From: Bradyrhizobium paxllaeri
GTDB lineage: Bacteria > Pseudomonadota > Alphaproteobacteria > Rhizobiales > Xanthobacteraceae
DNA length: 64,000 bases
Assembly: GCF_001693515.2 (NCBI RefSeq)
Contig: NZ_CP042968.1
Location: forward strand, 496,001 to 560,000
Direction of reading: 5' to 3'
The stretch's first letter is position 1. Every line of letters begins with the position of its first letter. The notes under the pieces are model-generated. The model was given only the letters and a program-made list of their open reading frames with translations, was not told the DNA's origin and searched no databases. The position numbers and the translations under genes were made by a program. Positions 7,990 to 17,526 of the stretch are shown piece after piece.

Positions 7990-9075
7990 ATGCCGGGACT
8001 TTTCCCTCGTCGATCAAACCTGTTCGGGACCGTCGTGGTTGCCGCCAGTCTCGGTGCCGTCGGCTTTGCCAGCATCGGCCTCGGCGCCGTCGTTGTCGGC
8101 GAGACGCGCCGCATCGATCTCGGCTCGAAGGCTGCGCCCGGGATCGATTCGATCAAGACGCAGTACAAGCGGCCGGCAACGATCCCGTTCCCGAAGGAAA
8201 ATCCCTACACGCCGGAAAAGGCTGCGCTCGGCAAGAAGCTGTATTTCGACACGCGGCTCTCAGTCTCGATGGCGCAATCCTGCGCGAGCTGTCACAGCCC
8301 GGGTTTCGGTTGGGGCGACGGTCTGGCCGTCGGTGTCGGCCACGGCATGGCGAAACTCGGCCGTCACTCGCCGACCATCGTCAACGCCGCATGGGGCGCC
8401 ATCTTCATGTGGGACGGCAGGCTCGCCACCCTCGAAGAGCAGGCGCTCGGCCCGATCGAGGCCGCCGGTGAAATGAACATGCCGCTCGACAAGTTGATGG
8501 GCCGGCTCGGGTCGATCAACGAGTACAAGCCGCTGTTCGCCGCCGCCTTTCCCGGCGAAGGCATGAACGCCAGGACGCTTGCCAAGGCGATCGCGACCTA
8601 TGAACGCACGGTCGTTTCCGAACGCGCGCCATTCGACGCCTGGATCGAAGGCAACGAGAAGGCGATTTCCGAAGAGGCCAAGCGCGGCTTCGCCGTCTTC
8701 AACGGCAAGGCGATGTGCTCCGCGTGTCATGAAGGCTGGAACTTCACCAACGACGGCTTTCAGGACATCGGCCTTCCGAGCAAGGATATCGGCCGCGGCG
8801 AGTTTGTGCCCGGCGTGGTCAAGATGCAGCATGCTTTCAAGACGCCGGGCCTGCGCGAGATCGAGCGCCGCAGCCCCTATATGCACGACGGATCGCTCGA
8901 CACGCTGGAAGCCGTGGTCGAGCATTACGACCAGGGCGGCGTCGATCGTCCCAGCCGCTCCGACCTGATGAAACCGCTGGGCCTCTCCGCTCAGGAAAAG
9001 GCCGATCTGGTCGCCTTCATGAAGACGCTCACCAGTAACCTCAGTCCGACCGCCGTGCCGGTCCTGCCCCGCTGA
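7990..9075 (+). CDS. Dihaem cytochrome c peroxidase (CcpA/MauG superfamily)
   Basis: 361 aa periplasmic protein with an N-terminal membrane/signal segment (residues about 10-36). Two c-type haem sites are visible: CASCH (98-102, the peroxidatic haem end) and CSACH (243-247, the electron-entry end). Conserved CCP motifs include [17 protein letters not shown] and SPYMHDGS. It would reduce H2O2 using electrons from a small redox protein. A cupredoxin gene begins 29 bp downstream and is the obvious donor candidate. Whether it is a peroxidase or a MauG-like modifying enzyme cannot be decided from sequence; no substrate partner of the MauG kind is nearby. Confidence 0.92.
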   Translation: MPGLFPRRSNLFGTVVVAASLGAVGFASIGLGAVVVGETRRIDLGSKAAPGIDSIKTQYKRPATIPFPKENPYTPEKAALGKKLYFDTRLSVSMAQSCASCHSPGFGWGDGLAVGVGHGMAKLGRHSPTIVNAAWGAIFMWDGRLATLEEQALGPIEAAGEMNMPLDKLMGRLGSINEYKPLFAAAFPGEGMNARTLAKAIATYERTVVSERAPFDAWIEGNEKAISEEAKRGFAVFNGKAMCSACHEGWNFTNDGFQDIGLPSKDIGRGEFVPGVVKMQHAFKTPGLREIERRSPYMHDGSLDTLEAVVEHYDQGGVDRPSRSDLMKPLGLSAQEKADLVAFMKTLTSNLSPTAVPVLPR

Positions 9076-9104
9076 TCCCAGTCACCCGCTCCAAGGAATC
9101 TTCC

Positions 9105-9425
9105 ATGCACAAGACCATCGCGTTCGCTCTCGTCGTCCTCACCGGCTTCTCGGCTGGCGCACTCGCCGCCAACCAGATGATCTACCAGAAGGGAAGGGTG
9201 TTCTCTTCCGAGAGCGTCTCTATCAAGAAGGGCGATGCGCTGACCTTCGTCAACGACGACAGCATTCCCCACAACCTGATGTCGGCCACCAAGGGCAGCG
9301 AATTCAATCTCGGCTCGCAGGCGCCCGGCACGTCGACGGACGTGACCTTCAAGGAAGCTGGCGACATTCAGGTGATCTGCGCGATCCATCCGCGGATGAA
9401 GATGATGGTGAAGGTTACGGATTAG
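9105..9425 (+). CDS. Periplasmic type-1 copper protein (cupredoxin, plastocyanin/amicyanin-like)
   Basis: 106 aa with a signal peptide (cut near ALAA, residue about 22). The four copper ligands of a blue-copper site can be placed: His56 (SIPHN), Cys92 ([10 protein letters not shown]), His95 and Met98. The short C-x2-H-x2-M loop is that of amicyanin/plastocyanin-type proteins. AAGGA precedes the ATG. It sits between the dihaem peroxidase (29 bp gap) and a chemoreceptor (29 bp gap), so it is probably the electron donor of the peroxidase in the same operon. Confidence 0.88.
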   Translation: MHKTIAFALVVLTGFSAGALAANQMIYQKGRVFSSESVSIKKGDALTFVNDDSIPHNLMSATKGSEFNLGSQAPGTSTDVTFKEAGDIQVICAIHPRMKMMVKVTD

Positions 9426-9454
9426 TCGCACCAACGCTGCGCCGGAGATTTTTG

Positions 9455-11113
9455 ATGTCGATCCGCTACAAGATTTTCGGCGCCTTCAGCGTTGTCATCC
9501 TGCTCGCCTGCGGGCTCGCGTTCTACGGCATTCAAGGCATCTCCACCGCGGGCGATCTGGTGGTGCGGCTTTATGACGGCCCGCTGATGGGGATCAACCA
9601 CGCGCGCTCGGCGCATGCAGGGTTGAACGAGGCGCGTCTCATCATGCAGCGCAGCCTGACCGACGGGGCGACGAGCGAAGCCGTGGCCCGCTTCGAAAAG
9701 CTGGTTCGCAACATCTCCGAAGATCTCAATGTGGTCCGCGACCGGGTCCACAGCGCAAACGCCAGGGCTGCCCGCGAGAAGGCCGAAGCCAGCCTCCGCG
9801 GCTGGTCGGATGCCGGACTGAAGATCCTCAAGCCGGCGCCGGGCGGTCTGACCGAGATCCCCACGATCTTCGTGCTGACGCAGCAGGGTGACGAGGCTGT
9901 TGCCGCGCTCGACGACCTCGTGGAACTGGTGGCAGCGTATGGCTTCGACTACCGGACCGAGGCGGAAGCGTCGGTCACTGCGGCACGCAGCGCCATGCTG
10001 GGCATCGCGGTCGGGACCGCGCTGGTCGGATTCTTGATCGCCATGGCCTTTGCCTATTCGCTCAGCAAGCCGATCTCGGCTGCGGTGCGCGTTGCCGAAC
10101 GCGTGGCAGCCGGCAATTTCGCCGACGATATCGCGGTCCGGCGGCGGGACGAGCTGGGCCGGCTTCTGAAATCGCTTGCCCTGATGCAGGCGAGCCTGAA
10201 GGCCCGGGCCGATCAGGATCTCGCGCTGATGTCATCGAAGGACGAGACGCATGCGCAGCAGGTCAGCCGCCGTCAGCGCATCGAGGCCGAGATCGACGCC
10301 TTCCGCTCCACCTTCACCGCGGCTCTCGCCAACACCGACCGGATGACGGGCGAATTGACGAACACCGCGCAAACCCTTTCCTCGATCGCGCATGCCGCCG
10401 GCAAGCAATCGGTCGAGACGGCTTCAACCGCCGGCCAGACTTCGGCGAACGTTCAGACGGTGGCAACGGCCGCGAGCCAACTCGGCGATTCCGTGCAGGC
10501 GATCAAGACGCAGGTCAACGACGCCACCATGATCGTGCAGCGCGCCTCCGGCATGGCCGGGACGGCCAACGATACGATCCGGGCGCTGGCCAGCTCCACG
10601 CAACATATCGATGAGGTCGTGGGCTTCATCCGCAATATCGCCGGCCAGACCAATCTGCTGGCGCTCAACGCCACGATCGAAGCCGCGCGCGCCGGCGAAG
10701 CAGGCCGCGGGTTCGCCGTGGTCGCCTCGGAAGTCAAGGCGCTCGCCACCCAGACCGCCAAGGCGACCGAGGATATTTCCTCACAGATCGCCGAGGTGCA
10801 GTCGGCGACCAAGCAGGCGGTCGACAATGTCGGCGCCATTGCTTCGATCATGGACGAGATCGATCGCTTCACCGCGGCGATTGCCGACGCCGTCAGCCAG
10901 CAGAATGCCGCGACAAATGAAATATCGCGGAGCATCGGGCACGCCGCCGCCGGAACGGAAAGCGTTGCCCGAAGCATTGCGGGAACAGCCACCGCGACCG
11001 AGAACACCAATCGTTCCGCCGACCTCGTGCTGGCGACTGCGCGTGATTTGTCGGACCAGGCGGCCGATCTGCGCGCGTCCGTCGATCGTTTCCTCTCGAA
11101 CGTGGCCGCGTAG
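9455..11113 (+). CDS. Methyl-accepting chemotaxis protein, periplasmic helical sensor
   Basis: 552 aa. Transmembrane segments lie near residues 8-30 and 182-206 and flank a periplasmic helical (4HB-like) sensor domain. A HAMP domain ([17 protein letters not shown]) follows at about 208-262, then a long coiled coil. The CheW/CheA hairpin tip [19 protein letters not shown] plus [17 protein letters not shown] is near 390-426. The ATG at 455 of the 9000s is preferred to the TTG three bases earlier because GGAG lies 7 nt upstream. It is the third gene of the peroxidase-cupredoxin operon, which suggests sensing of oxidant or electron-transport state (inference). No C-terminal CheR pentapeptide is seen. 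Confidence 0.92.
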   Translation: MSIRYKIFGAFSVVILLACGLAFYGIQGISTAGDLVVRLYDGPLMGINHARSAHAGLNEARLIMQRSLTDGATSEAVARFEKLVRNISEDLNVVRDRVHSANARAAREKAEASLRGWSDAGLKILKPAPGGLTEIPTIFVLTQQGDEAVAALDDLVELVAAYGFDYRTEAEASVTAARSAMLGIAVGTALVGFLIAMAFAYSLSKPISAAVRVAERVAAGNFADDIAVRRRDELGRLLKSLALMQASLKARADQDLALMSSKDETHAQQVSRRQRIEAEIDAFRSTFTAALANTDRMTGELTNTAQTLSSIAHAAGKQSVETASTAGQTSANVQTVATAASQLGDSVQAIKTQVNDATMIVQRASGMAGTANDTIRALASSTQHIDEVVGFIRNIAGQTNLLALNATIEAARAGEAGRGFAVVASEVKALATQTAKATEDISSQIAEVQSATKQAVDNVGAIASIMDEIDRFTAAIADAVSQQNAATNEISRSIGHAAAGTESVARSIAGTATATENTNRSADLVLATARDLSDQAADLRASVDRFLSNVAA

Positions 11114-11193
11114 TGCCCCTATATCCGCGTCCCGGACGCGGCGCGGCATGAAATGACGCGTCGCAGAGCCGGCACTCGGGTTGAGCCCCGACT

Positions 11194-11505
11194 TCAGATG
11201 AAGCGGAACTGCGACCGCTCGCGTTTGGCGAGTTTCGGAATCGCCTGCCCCAGGATGATGTTCTTGAAGTGGTCGGTCTGCTGATGCTCGGCGAAGGCCG
11301 CTTCACCAGCGAACACCTCGTAGAAGAAGAATTCCTGCGGCTTTGCGATGTTCTGATGAATTTGAAACTCTCTGACACCGGGCTCGCGTTGCGCCTGCGG
11401 CAGAAAATCCTTGAGAAGCCCGGCGACGACAGCTTCCTCGCCCGAATTGACTTCCCAGAATGCGGTGACGACCAGGTTCTGGTTTGCGTTGTTGGTAGCA
11501 GCCAT
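11194..11505 (-). CDS. Antibiotic biosynthesis monooxygenase (ABM) domain protein, YgiN-like
   Basis: 103 aa, a single dimeric alpha/beta barrel ABM domain: VVTAFWEVNSGEEAVV, then PGVREFQIHQN and PQEFFFYEVFAGEAAFAEHQ, ending KLAKRERSQFRFI. Proteins of this size act as quinol monooxygenases or small-molecule oxygenases without cofactor; the substrate is unknown. The ATG at 11505 is chosen because AGGAG lies 6 nt upstream; a longer in-frame start at 11592 has no such site. It stands alone, convergent with the chemoreceptor operon. Confidence 0.82.
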   Translation of the reverse strand: MAATNNANQNLVVTAFWEVNSGEEAVVAGLLKDFLPQAQREPGVREFQIHQNIAKPQEFFFYEVFAGEAAFAEHQQTDHFKNIILGQAIPKLAKRERSQFRFI

Positions 11506-11745
11506 GGCGTTCTCCTGTGAAACGGCCGGCTCGGTTCTGAACCGGCGCGCCAGATCATCATGACCTATTTCCTGACAACGATGCTTCGACATCAGACGAA
11601 CTATGATATCTACGGCTCGCTGCGCCGCAAAGCAGGATCTGCTTCAACACCACGCCGGCCGACACGGCGGACGCCGTGCAGCGATGGATCTCGCCATGAG
11701 CGCGGCTGCGCTCAAGTCGTGCGGAAGGAGCCGAGCAGGCCCGAT

Positions 11746-12429
11746 TCACGCAACTGGAAGCGGTCCGCGCTGACGAACGATCCTCCAGATCCAGCCTATG
11801 GCGGCAAGCGCGAGCGCCGCATACGTCGCCCAGGCTTGCGGCTCTCCCATCGTCTGGAGGGTCAGGCCGCTCAGGAGACACCAGAGTATGGGGATCGGCA
11901 GCAGCAACGGCAAAAGCCTGCCGCGGGCGAGGAGCAGAACGCCGAGCGTCGCAATCACCGTTGGATCCGGTGCGATGCCGAAGACTTCCGACGAGGCCCA
12001 GCCGCGTCCCTGCAGCGGGGCAAGCAACGGCTGTCCGAGAAGTGCGAAGCCGATGATCAGGTATCCTATCCAGTCGGCAGGCCCGCGCCGGTCGAAGGTG
12101 AGGGCGCCGTGCAGGGATGCGACGAGGAGCAACACGCCCTCAACGAAAAAAGCCGGCGCGATATAGGCGGCAGCCCAGTTGATGGTGGCGTAGCGGTTCC
12201 ACAGGAAGGACCAGCCGACGAAAATCCAGAGCATCGCGAGGATAGATGCGACCCAGCGCGCCGAGCTTCCCGGCCGCCACGCGATGAGCAGGAGGATGAT
12301 AAGGCCGGCGTCGAACGTCACGAAGTGCAGAGGCCAGAGCGCCGCATTGTGCAATTCGAACATGCGCCAGTAGACGCGCGGCGAGAACAGCAGGAAATCC
12401 TCCGCCCGATAGGTCCACCATTCCGACAT
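11746..12429 (-). CDS. DUF6064-type integral membrane protein
   Basis: 227 aa, starting MSEWWTYRAEDFLLFSPRVY, which I recognise as the N-terminal signature of DUF6064 proteins. About six hydrophobic segments follow (for example LIILLLIAW, AMLWIFVGWSF, VIATLGVLLLA). The function of the family is unknown. Its ATG overlaps the stop of the upstream aldo/keto reductase by one base (TGATG), so the two are translationally coupled. Confidence 0.8.
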   Translation of the reverse strand: MSEWWTYRAEDFLLFSPRVYWRMFELHNAALWPLHFVTFDAGLIILLLIAWRPGSSARWVASILAMLWIFVGWSFLWNRYATINWAAAYIAPAFFVEGVLLLVASLHGALTFDRRGPADWIGYLIIGFALLGQPLLAPLQGRGWASSEVFGIAPDPTVIATLGVLLLARGRLLPLLLPIPILWCLLSGLTLQTMGEPQAWATYAALALAAIGWIWRIVRQRGPLPVA

Positions 12430-13349
12430 CAAAGTGCCTTCACTTGCGCGGCGATGCGCTGCCGCATGGCGGTATCAGGCATCGGTCCAGCCGCAGCCGA
12501 GAGGTTTTCACGCACATGGTCGACGCGCGTGGTCGCCGGAATGGCGACGGTGACGGCGGGGTGAGAGAGGATGAACTTCAGCATGAGCTGCGCCCAGCTC
12601 GATACGCCGAGTTCGGCGGCCCATTCAGGCAGTGGCTTGTTCTTGAGCCGGTCGGTCAGCGCGCCCTGTCGGAACGGGCGGTTGACGATGACAGCGATGC
12701 CGCGCTCCGCGGCGAACGGCAGCAGCCGCGCCTCCGCCTCGCGGTCGACTACGTTGTAGGAGAACTGCACGAAATCGATCGGTTCGCTCCGCATGATCTG
12801 TTCGAGCAGATCATGGCGGCGGCCTTCCGATGTGGTGATCCCCACGTAACGCACCGTGCCGGTGGCCTTCATCTGGAACAGCGTCTGCAGGTGCGGCTTC
12901 CAGGTAAGCAGATTGTGCACCTGAACGAGATCCAATTTCGGCACACCCCAGTAGCGTCGCGATTGTTCGATCTGGGCCGGACCTGCAGATGCCGAGGAGG
13001 TCCAGACCTTTTCGGCCGAGAACAGCGCCTGAGGACGCCGCCCAAGCTTTTGCAGGCCGTAGCCGACCACCGGCTGGGACGAGCCATACATCGGGGAGGA
13101 ATCGATCATGCGGCCGCCCGCCTCGAAGAAGGCGGCCATGACACCAGCGCACTCGTTCCTGAGCGCCGGATCGTCGCCGACGTTGAAGGTGATCCAGGTC
13201 CCCAGCCCGACGATCGGAATCTCCTCGCGGGTCGAGGGTATCGGACGGCGAATGGGGAGGCCTTGCTGGGCATGCAGAGAGATTGGCAGGAGCGCAGCAG
13301 CGGCCGTCGCCAGGGAGGTCCGCATGAACGTTCGGCGTGTGGTTCGCAT
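12429..13349 (-). CDS. Tat-exported aldo/keto reductase
   Basis: 306 aa. The N-terminus MRTTRRTFMR with a following Ala-rich hydrophobic stretch is a twin-arginine signal. The AKR catalytic tetrad is readable: Asp and Tyr in DSSPMYGSS, Lys in SAEKVW and His in VQVHNL. The C-terminal half includes ATTRVDHVRENLSAA, as in AKR-family NADPH sites. The ATG at 13349 has GGAG 6 nt upstream and puts the Tat motif at the N-terminus; ATGs at 13361/13364 are possible. It is coupled to the DUF6064 gene. A periplasmic AKR would have to fold with its cofactor before export, which the Tat route permits. Confidence 0.88.
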   Translation of the reverse strand: MRTTRRTFMRTSLATAAAALLPISLHAQQGLPIRRPIPSTREEIPIVGLGTWITFNVGDDPALRNECAGVMAAFFEAGGRMIDSSPMYGSSQPVVGYGLQKLGRRPQALFSAEKVWTSSASAGPAQIEQSRRYWGVPKLDLVQVHNLLTWKPHLQTLFQMKATGTVRYVGITTSEGRRHDLLEQIMRSEPIDFVQFSYNVVDREAEARLLPFAAERGIAVIVNRPFRQGALTDRLKNKPLPEWAAELGVSSWAQLMLKFILSHPAVTVAIPATTRVDHVRENLSAAAGPMPDTAMRQRIAAQVKAL

Positions 13350-13557
13350 CCGATGCTCCATCATCGCGGCTGGCAAACTCCCGCGCAAGAAATGCGCGGA
13401 GTAACGGAACGCCGCTGCCAGCCCTGCAATACAAGATTGCAGATCAACGCGCTGGATCAAATATGTAGTCGCACCGCGTGCTCAATCCAGGATGGACGTC
13501 GCGAGATGAACGGCAGCCCTCTCAAAGCTGCGCGATCTGTGGCACGAGCCCTCGCGC

Positions 13558-13740
13558 TTATTCGTCTTCGTCGGGCTCTCTGACGACCGGCGGCTCATCG
13601 TCCGGCTCGTCGTCGTTGTCTTCGTCCTCGTCCTCGTCATCATCATCGTCATCGTTGGGAACGCGCGGCGGCATCGTGCCCATGATGGTGACGGGTCTCC
13701 ACTCGGCCGCGGAATGGTTCTCAGGGATGCGCTGGGTCAT
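13558..13740 (-). CDS. Small highly acidic protein
   Basis: 60 aa. The first 28 residues (MTQRIPENHSAAEWRPV...) look ordered; residues about 30-50 are nearly all Asp and Glu. AAAGGAG lies 6 nt before the ATG, a near-ideal ribosome site, which supports real translation. It starts 34 bp after the stop of the saccharopine-dehydrogenase-like gene on the same strand and may be co-transcribed with it. Function is unknown; the acidic tail could bind metal or basic protein surfaces. Confidence 0.65.
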   Translation of the reverse strand: MTQRIPENHSAAEWRPVTIMGTMPPRVPNDDDDDDEDEDEDNDDEPDDEPPVVREPDEDE

Positions 13741-13774
13741 GGTCGGCTCCTTTCTGGATTCGCGGAGCGTTACC

Positions 13775-14944
13775 TCAATGCGCGCTGAAGCTGAGGCCGG
13801 CGCGTTCCTTCAGACGCTTGCGCAACGCCGGACCCATCAGCGCGCCCGGCGTCCAGGTGCCGCCCTCGCCCTGCACGTCGCGCACGAGGCAGAGCGCGCT
13901 CTCGGTGATCATCTTGCTGGTCGAGCCATAGCCCGGATCGCGGTCGCCGGTGACGACCGCCTCAACCCGTCCGCCATCCGGCAGTTCGCCCAGGAAGAGG
14001 ATGTCGTAAAAACCCTTCTCGCGCACTTCCCGGGTAGGACCCGCGCCGGGTTTGAGGCCGCCGGTCCCGAACATGGAAACCAGCGTGGCGAACGCCTCCG
14101 TCGTGACGCCGGCGACTTCCCCGAGTCCTGGCGCGACCATCATCTCGTCATAAACGAAGTCCGTGCCGTAGGGATGACCCAGCAGGAAATTGGTGCGGTG
14201 CACGTTCTTGGTGTTGATCGGCGCCATTGGGAACGGCACGAGCAACGCGTTCAGGCTCGGGTCGTATTCAGGGATGAGGCCCGACGGTTGAGACGGCCCG
14301 GTGAATCCCGGCGTCAACGCGAAGGGATCGGCGAGCAACCGGACCAAGGCCGGGTCGCGCGCGGCGGCGGCCAATGTCGCTTGGGCGCTCGCCGCGGTGC
14401 CACCGGACATCCCGCCTTTTACCTTGCGCAGGCGGGCCTTCACCCGCCGCGCCGGGCGTCCGAATTTCTCGCGTGCCTTCTCCTGCAACGTGAGCACGCC
14501 GAGATCGAACGGGATGGAATCGAATCCGCAAGAGAACACGATGCGTGCGCCGGTCCGTTTCGCTTCGTCGTGATGGGCGTCGATCATGCGCCGCATCCAG
14601 GCCGGTTCGCCGCACAGATCGACATAGCCGGTGCCGGTGGCAGCGCAGGCCGCCACAAGCTCGGGACCATAGCGCTGATAAGGTCCGACCGTCGTGATGA
14701 TGACGGCCGCGCGCTCGCACATCGAACGCAGGCTGGCCGGCTCGGCGGCGTCCGCCTTCACCAAAGGTAGATCGTCCGGTGCGCCGATGTCGGCGCGCAC
14801 CTTCTCGAGCTTGTCGGTCGAGCGTCCGGCGATCGCCCAGGACGGAGCATCATCGCCGCGATAGGACGTCGCCAGATATTCGGCGATCAAACGGCCAGTG
14901 TAACCTGTCGCACCATAGACGATGAGGTCGAGGTCCCGCTTCAC
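13775..14944 (-). CDS. Saccharopine dehydrogenase-like NAD(P)-binding protein (trans-acting enoyl reductase type)
   Basis: 389 aa. The Rossmann nucleotide-binding start is DLIVYGATGYTGRLIAEYLA (residues 5-24), followed by AIAGRSTDKL and a VGPYQRYG motif, as in saccharopine-dehydrogenase-like oxidoreductases and the mycobacterial trans-acting enoyl reductase. The motif YVDLCGE is the conserved second-strand element. True lysine-pathway saccharopine dehydrogenases are organised differently, so the substrate is unknown, possibly a lipid intermediate. Confidence 0.82.
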   Translation of the reverse strand: MKRDLDLIVYGATGYTGRLIAEYLATSYRGDDAPSWAIAGRSTDKLEKVRADIGAPDDLPLVKADAAEPASLRSMCERAAVIITTVGPYQRYGPELVAACAATGTGYVDLCGEPAWMRRMIDAHHDEAKRTGARIVFSCGFDSIPFDLGVLTLQEKAREKFGRPARRVKARLRKVKGGMSGGTAASAQATLAAAARDPALVRLLADPFALTPGFTGPSQPSGLIPEYDPSLNALLVPFPMAPINTKNVHRTNFLLGHPYGTDFVYDEMMVAPGLGEVAGVTTEAFATLVSMFGTGGLKPGAGPTREVREKGFYDILFLGELPDGGRVEAVVTGDRDPGYGSTSKMITESALCLVRDVQGEGGTWTPGALMGPALRKRLKERAGLSFSAH

Positions 14945-15366
14945 GACGTTGATCCTCCTCCATCGCGTTTGACGGAGGATACCACAGTTCCCGTCTTTTT
15001 AGGGCGCGATGCCCGGTTGGGGTCACAAGCGGCGGTGGGGGACCGCGCGAGGCAAGTCCAGTCTATCCCTGACTGCGAACGCCCTGGGGCCCCCTCGAGT
15101 TCCTTCGGGTGGGGGCCAAATCCGGAAATCCAGGCATCCCAATTTCAGTCGCAGGTCAATTCCGCTAGACTTCTGCGGCGAACGGGGTGTGAACGCGACT
15201 ATACAAGCCCGCGGTTCTAACCCGGTGGCTCAGAGCCGACGCTCGTCTGCGCGCGAAATTATGGCGTCAGCTACGCGGCTCGCAGCGTGGAGGCGACCCG
15301 GACAACTTCTTCCGCATTAGCCAGAAAATCGCTCCGGCGAGGGAGTGGAGCATCATGGAGGTGCAG
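14945..15366. other. Intergenic region with no gene seen
   Basis: About 420 bp between the divergent saccharopine-like and DUF1326 genes. Short open frames here have no recognisable sequence or ribosome sites. The only visible structure is a pair GGCCCCC/GGGGGCC at about 15090-15118. Both flanking promoters should lie here, but I could not place -35/-10 boxes with confidence. Confidence 0.4.
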
Positions 15367-16035
15367 ATGGCTGATCAATGGCTATTCAAGAGCGAGACGT
15401 ATGATAACTGCAATTGCGCCATGAATTGTGGTTGCCAGTTCAATCTGCCGAGTACGCACGGCTATTGTCAGTCGGCCTTCGTCGGCACCGTCGTCGAAGG
15501 CCATTTCAACGATACGCCGCTCTCAGGCTTGAACTGGGCAGCGCTGTACAAGTGGCCCGGCGAAATCAAGGATGGAGGCGGCCGGCGCCAGATCGTTGTC
15601 GACGAGCGCGCGGATGAAGCTCAACGGATCGCGCTTGAAACGATCGTCTCAGGCAAGGCGTGCGAACCGTTGAGCAATCTCTTCGCCGTGTTCGCGTCCA
15701 CTTGCTCGGAATTTTGCCAGACGTTGTTCCTGCCGATTGATCTCGATGCGAACTTGGAATTTAGGACCGCGAAGGTAGAGATACCCGGCGTCATGCGCAG
15801 CATCGGCAGGCCGAAGATCAACGAGTTTACCGGTCAACCGTTCCACATTGCGCTGGCGCGTCCTAGCGGAAGTTTCGAGTTCACCTACGCGGAAATCGGG
15901 CTGGGTACCACGGTGGTCACGGGTGACATGGACATGGCGTTCGAAGATTCATGGGCGCACTTTTGTGTTCACCACTTCAATCAGGATGGCCTGGTCAGGC
16001 AAAGATCACGGCTGACGGCATGGCTTGGCACATGA
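15367..16035 (+). CDS. DUF1326 domain-containing protein
   Basis: 222 aa, starting MADQWLFKSETYDNCNCAMN. The Cys cluster CNCAMNCGCQF near residue 14 is the DUF1326 signature and suggests metal or disulfide chemistry. Later conserved pieces are ASTCSEFCQTLF and a C-terminal VHHFNQDG. Function is unknown; family members often sit beside a DUF2182 metal-binding membrane protein, which is absent here. The ATG at 15367 follows GGAGG by 5 nt; an in-frame ATG at 15355 is possible. It is convergent with the GntP-type permease, 22 bp apart. Confidence 0.82.
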   Translation: MADQWLFKSETYDNCNCAMNCGCQFNLPSTHGYCQSAFVGTVVEGHFNDTPLSGLNWAALYKWPGEIKDGGGRRQIVVDERADEAQRIALETIVSGKACEPLSNLFAVFASTCSEFCQTLFLPIDLDANLEFRTAKVEIPGVMRSIGRPKINEFTGQPFHIALARPSGSFEFTYAEIGLGTTVVTGDMDMAFEDSWAHFCVHHFNQDGLVRQRSRLTAWLGT

Positions 16036-16057
16036 CTCCGCGGGCCGTGCCGATGGC

Positions 16058-17521
16058 TCAGAACGATCCTGTCACCGAGCCGAGTGCGATGACGGCGGCG
16101 AGGGCGACGAGCGGGCCGACGATGCCGGCTATGACGATATCGCGATAGCTGTCCCGGTGCGTCGATCCGCAGACCGCGAGCAGCGTGACGATCGCGCCGT
16201 TATGCGGCAGGGTATCGAGCGTACCCGAACTGATCACCGCCACGCGATGCAACAGCGCCGGATCGAGCCCGATCTCCGCCGCGCGCGTCATATACGTTGC
16301 CCCGAGTGCGTCGAGTGCGATGGTCATCCCGCCCGATGCCGAGCCGGTGAGCGCGGAGAGCACGTTGGTGGCCACCGCGAGCGAAACCAGCGGTCCGCCG
16401 CCGATGCCGAGCACGGTGTCGCGCACCACATCGAAAGCGGGCATCGCCGCCACTACCGCGCCGAAGCCGACCAGGCTCGCAACGCTGACGGCCGGCAGTA
16501 CGGCGGCGTTGGCGCCGGCGTCCATGGTTGAACGCAGGGCCGGCAATCGCCGATGGCTGACGGTGAGGACCGTCGCGATCGCACAGGCGAGGGCGGTGAT
16601 GACAGCCCATACGCCACCGACGGCTGCGAGCGAGGTGTGGCCCCAGCGAGCCTCGGCAAGGAAGCGGGTGTCGAGCGCCGGCAGGATGAACAATGACATC
16701 GCGAGGTTGACGACAATCACCACGATGAGCGGCAGCCCTGCGAGCACAACCGACGGCGGCGCGTCGGTCACCGCTCCGTGCGCGATCTCTGCCGGATCGA
16801 ACTCGCGTGCGGTGGTGGCGCGTTCGCGCAGCTTTTCGTCGGAGGCAAGACTTGTGGAAGGCATCGGCACGCCGTCGCCAAAGCCTTCGCCGTTCCTTCT
16901 TGCGTTGGCTTCTTGGCGGTTGAGCCACCACAGGCCGAAGCCGAGCATGATCAACGATGCCAGAATGCCGAGGCCGGGCGCGGCGAACGGCGTGGTGCCG
17001 AAGAACGGCATCGGGATCGCGTTCTGGATCGATGGCGTGCCGGGCAACGCCGACATGGTGAAGGTGGAGGTGCCGAGGGCGATCGCCGCCGGCATCAGCC
17101 GCCGCGGGATGCCGGCGGTGCGAAACAGCTCATGCGCCATCGGCGCGAGCACGAAGAAGGCGACAAACAGGCTGACGCCGCCATAGGTGACCAGCGCTCC
17201 GGCAAGCACCACCGCGAGCACAGCCCGCCGCGTGCCCAGCCGCTGCGTCATGTAGGCCGCGATTGCGGCGACCGAGCCGCTGTCTTCCATCAGCTTGCCG
17301 AACAGGGCGCCGAGCAGAAACAGCGGAAAGAACTGCGCCAGAAAACCTGCAGCGCTGACCATGAAGGTCTGGGTCCAGTGGGCGAGCAGCGGCTCGCGGG
17401 AAAACAGCGCGGCAACCAGCGCGGCAAGCGGCGCAAGCAGCAACACGCTCCAGCCCCGATACGCGAACAGAATCAGCAGGCCGAGCCCGATCAGGATGCC
17501 GAGAAGGCCCAACAGGGTCAT
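16058..17521 (-). CDS. GntP-type permease (gluconate/organic acid:H+ symporter family)
   Basis: 487 aa with about 12 hydrophobic segments. The opening LLGILIGLGLLILFAYRGWS and the motifs FGKLMEDSGS and GTSTFTMSALPGTPSIQNAI are those of the gluconate permease/GntP superfamily. It should import a sugar acid or short organic acid with protons. It begins 6 bp after the patatin gene stop on the same strand, so they are probably co-transcribed; a longer in-frame extension upstream overlaps the patatin gene and has no family similarity. Confidence 0.85.
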   Translation of the reverse strand: MTLLGLLGILIGLGLLILFAYRGWSVLLLAPLAALVAALFSREPLLAHWTQTFMVSAAGFLAQFFPLFLLGALFGKLMEDSGSVAAIAAYMTQRLGTRRAVLAVVLAGALVTYGGVSLFVAFFVLAPMAHELFRTAGIPRRLMPAAIALGTSTFTMSALPGTPSIQNAIPMPFFGTTPFAAPGLGILASLIMLGFGLWWLNRQEANARRNGEGFGDGVPMPSTSLASDEKLRERATTAREFDPAEIAHGAVTDAPPSVVLAGLPLIVVIVVNLAMSLFILPALDTRFLAEARWGHTSLAAVGGVWAVITALACAIATVLTVSHRRLPALRSTMDAGANAAVLPAVSVASLVGFGAVVAAMPAFDVVRDTVLGIGGGPLVSLAVATNVLSALTGSASGGMTIALDALGATYMTRAAEIGLDPALLHRVAVISSGTLDTLPHNGAIVTLLAVCGSTHRDSYRDIVIAGIVGPLVALAAVIALGSVTGSF

Positions 17522-17526
17522 CGCCC

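Noticed and set aside
12444..14770. Two long plus-strand open frames (12444-13583, 13478-14770)
   Set aside because: Antisense to the aldo/keto reductase and saccharopine-like genes.
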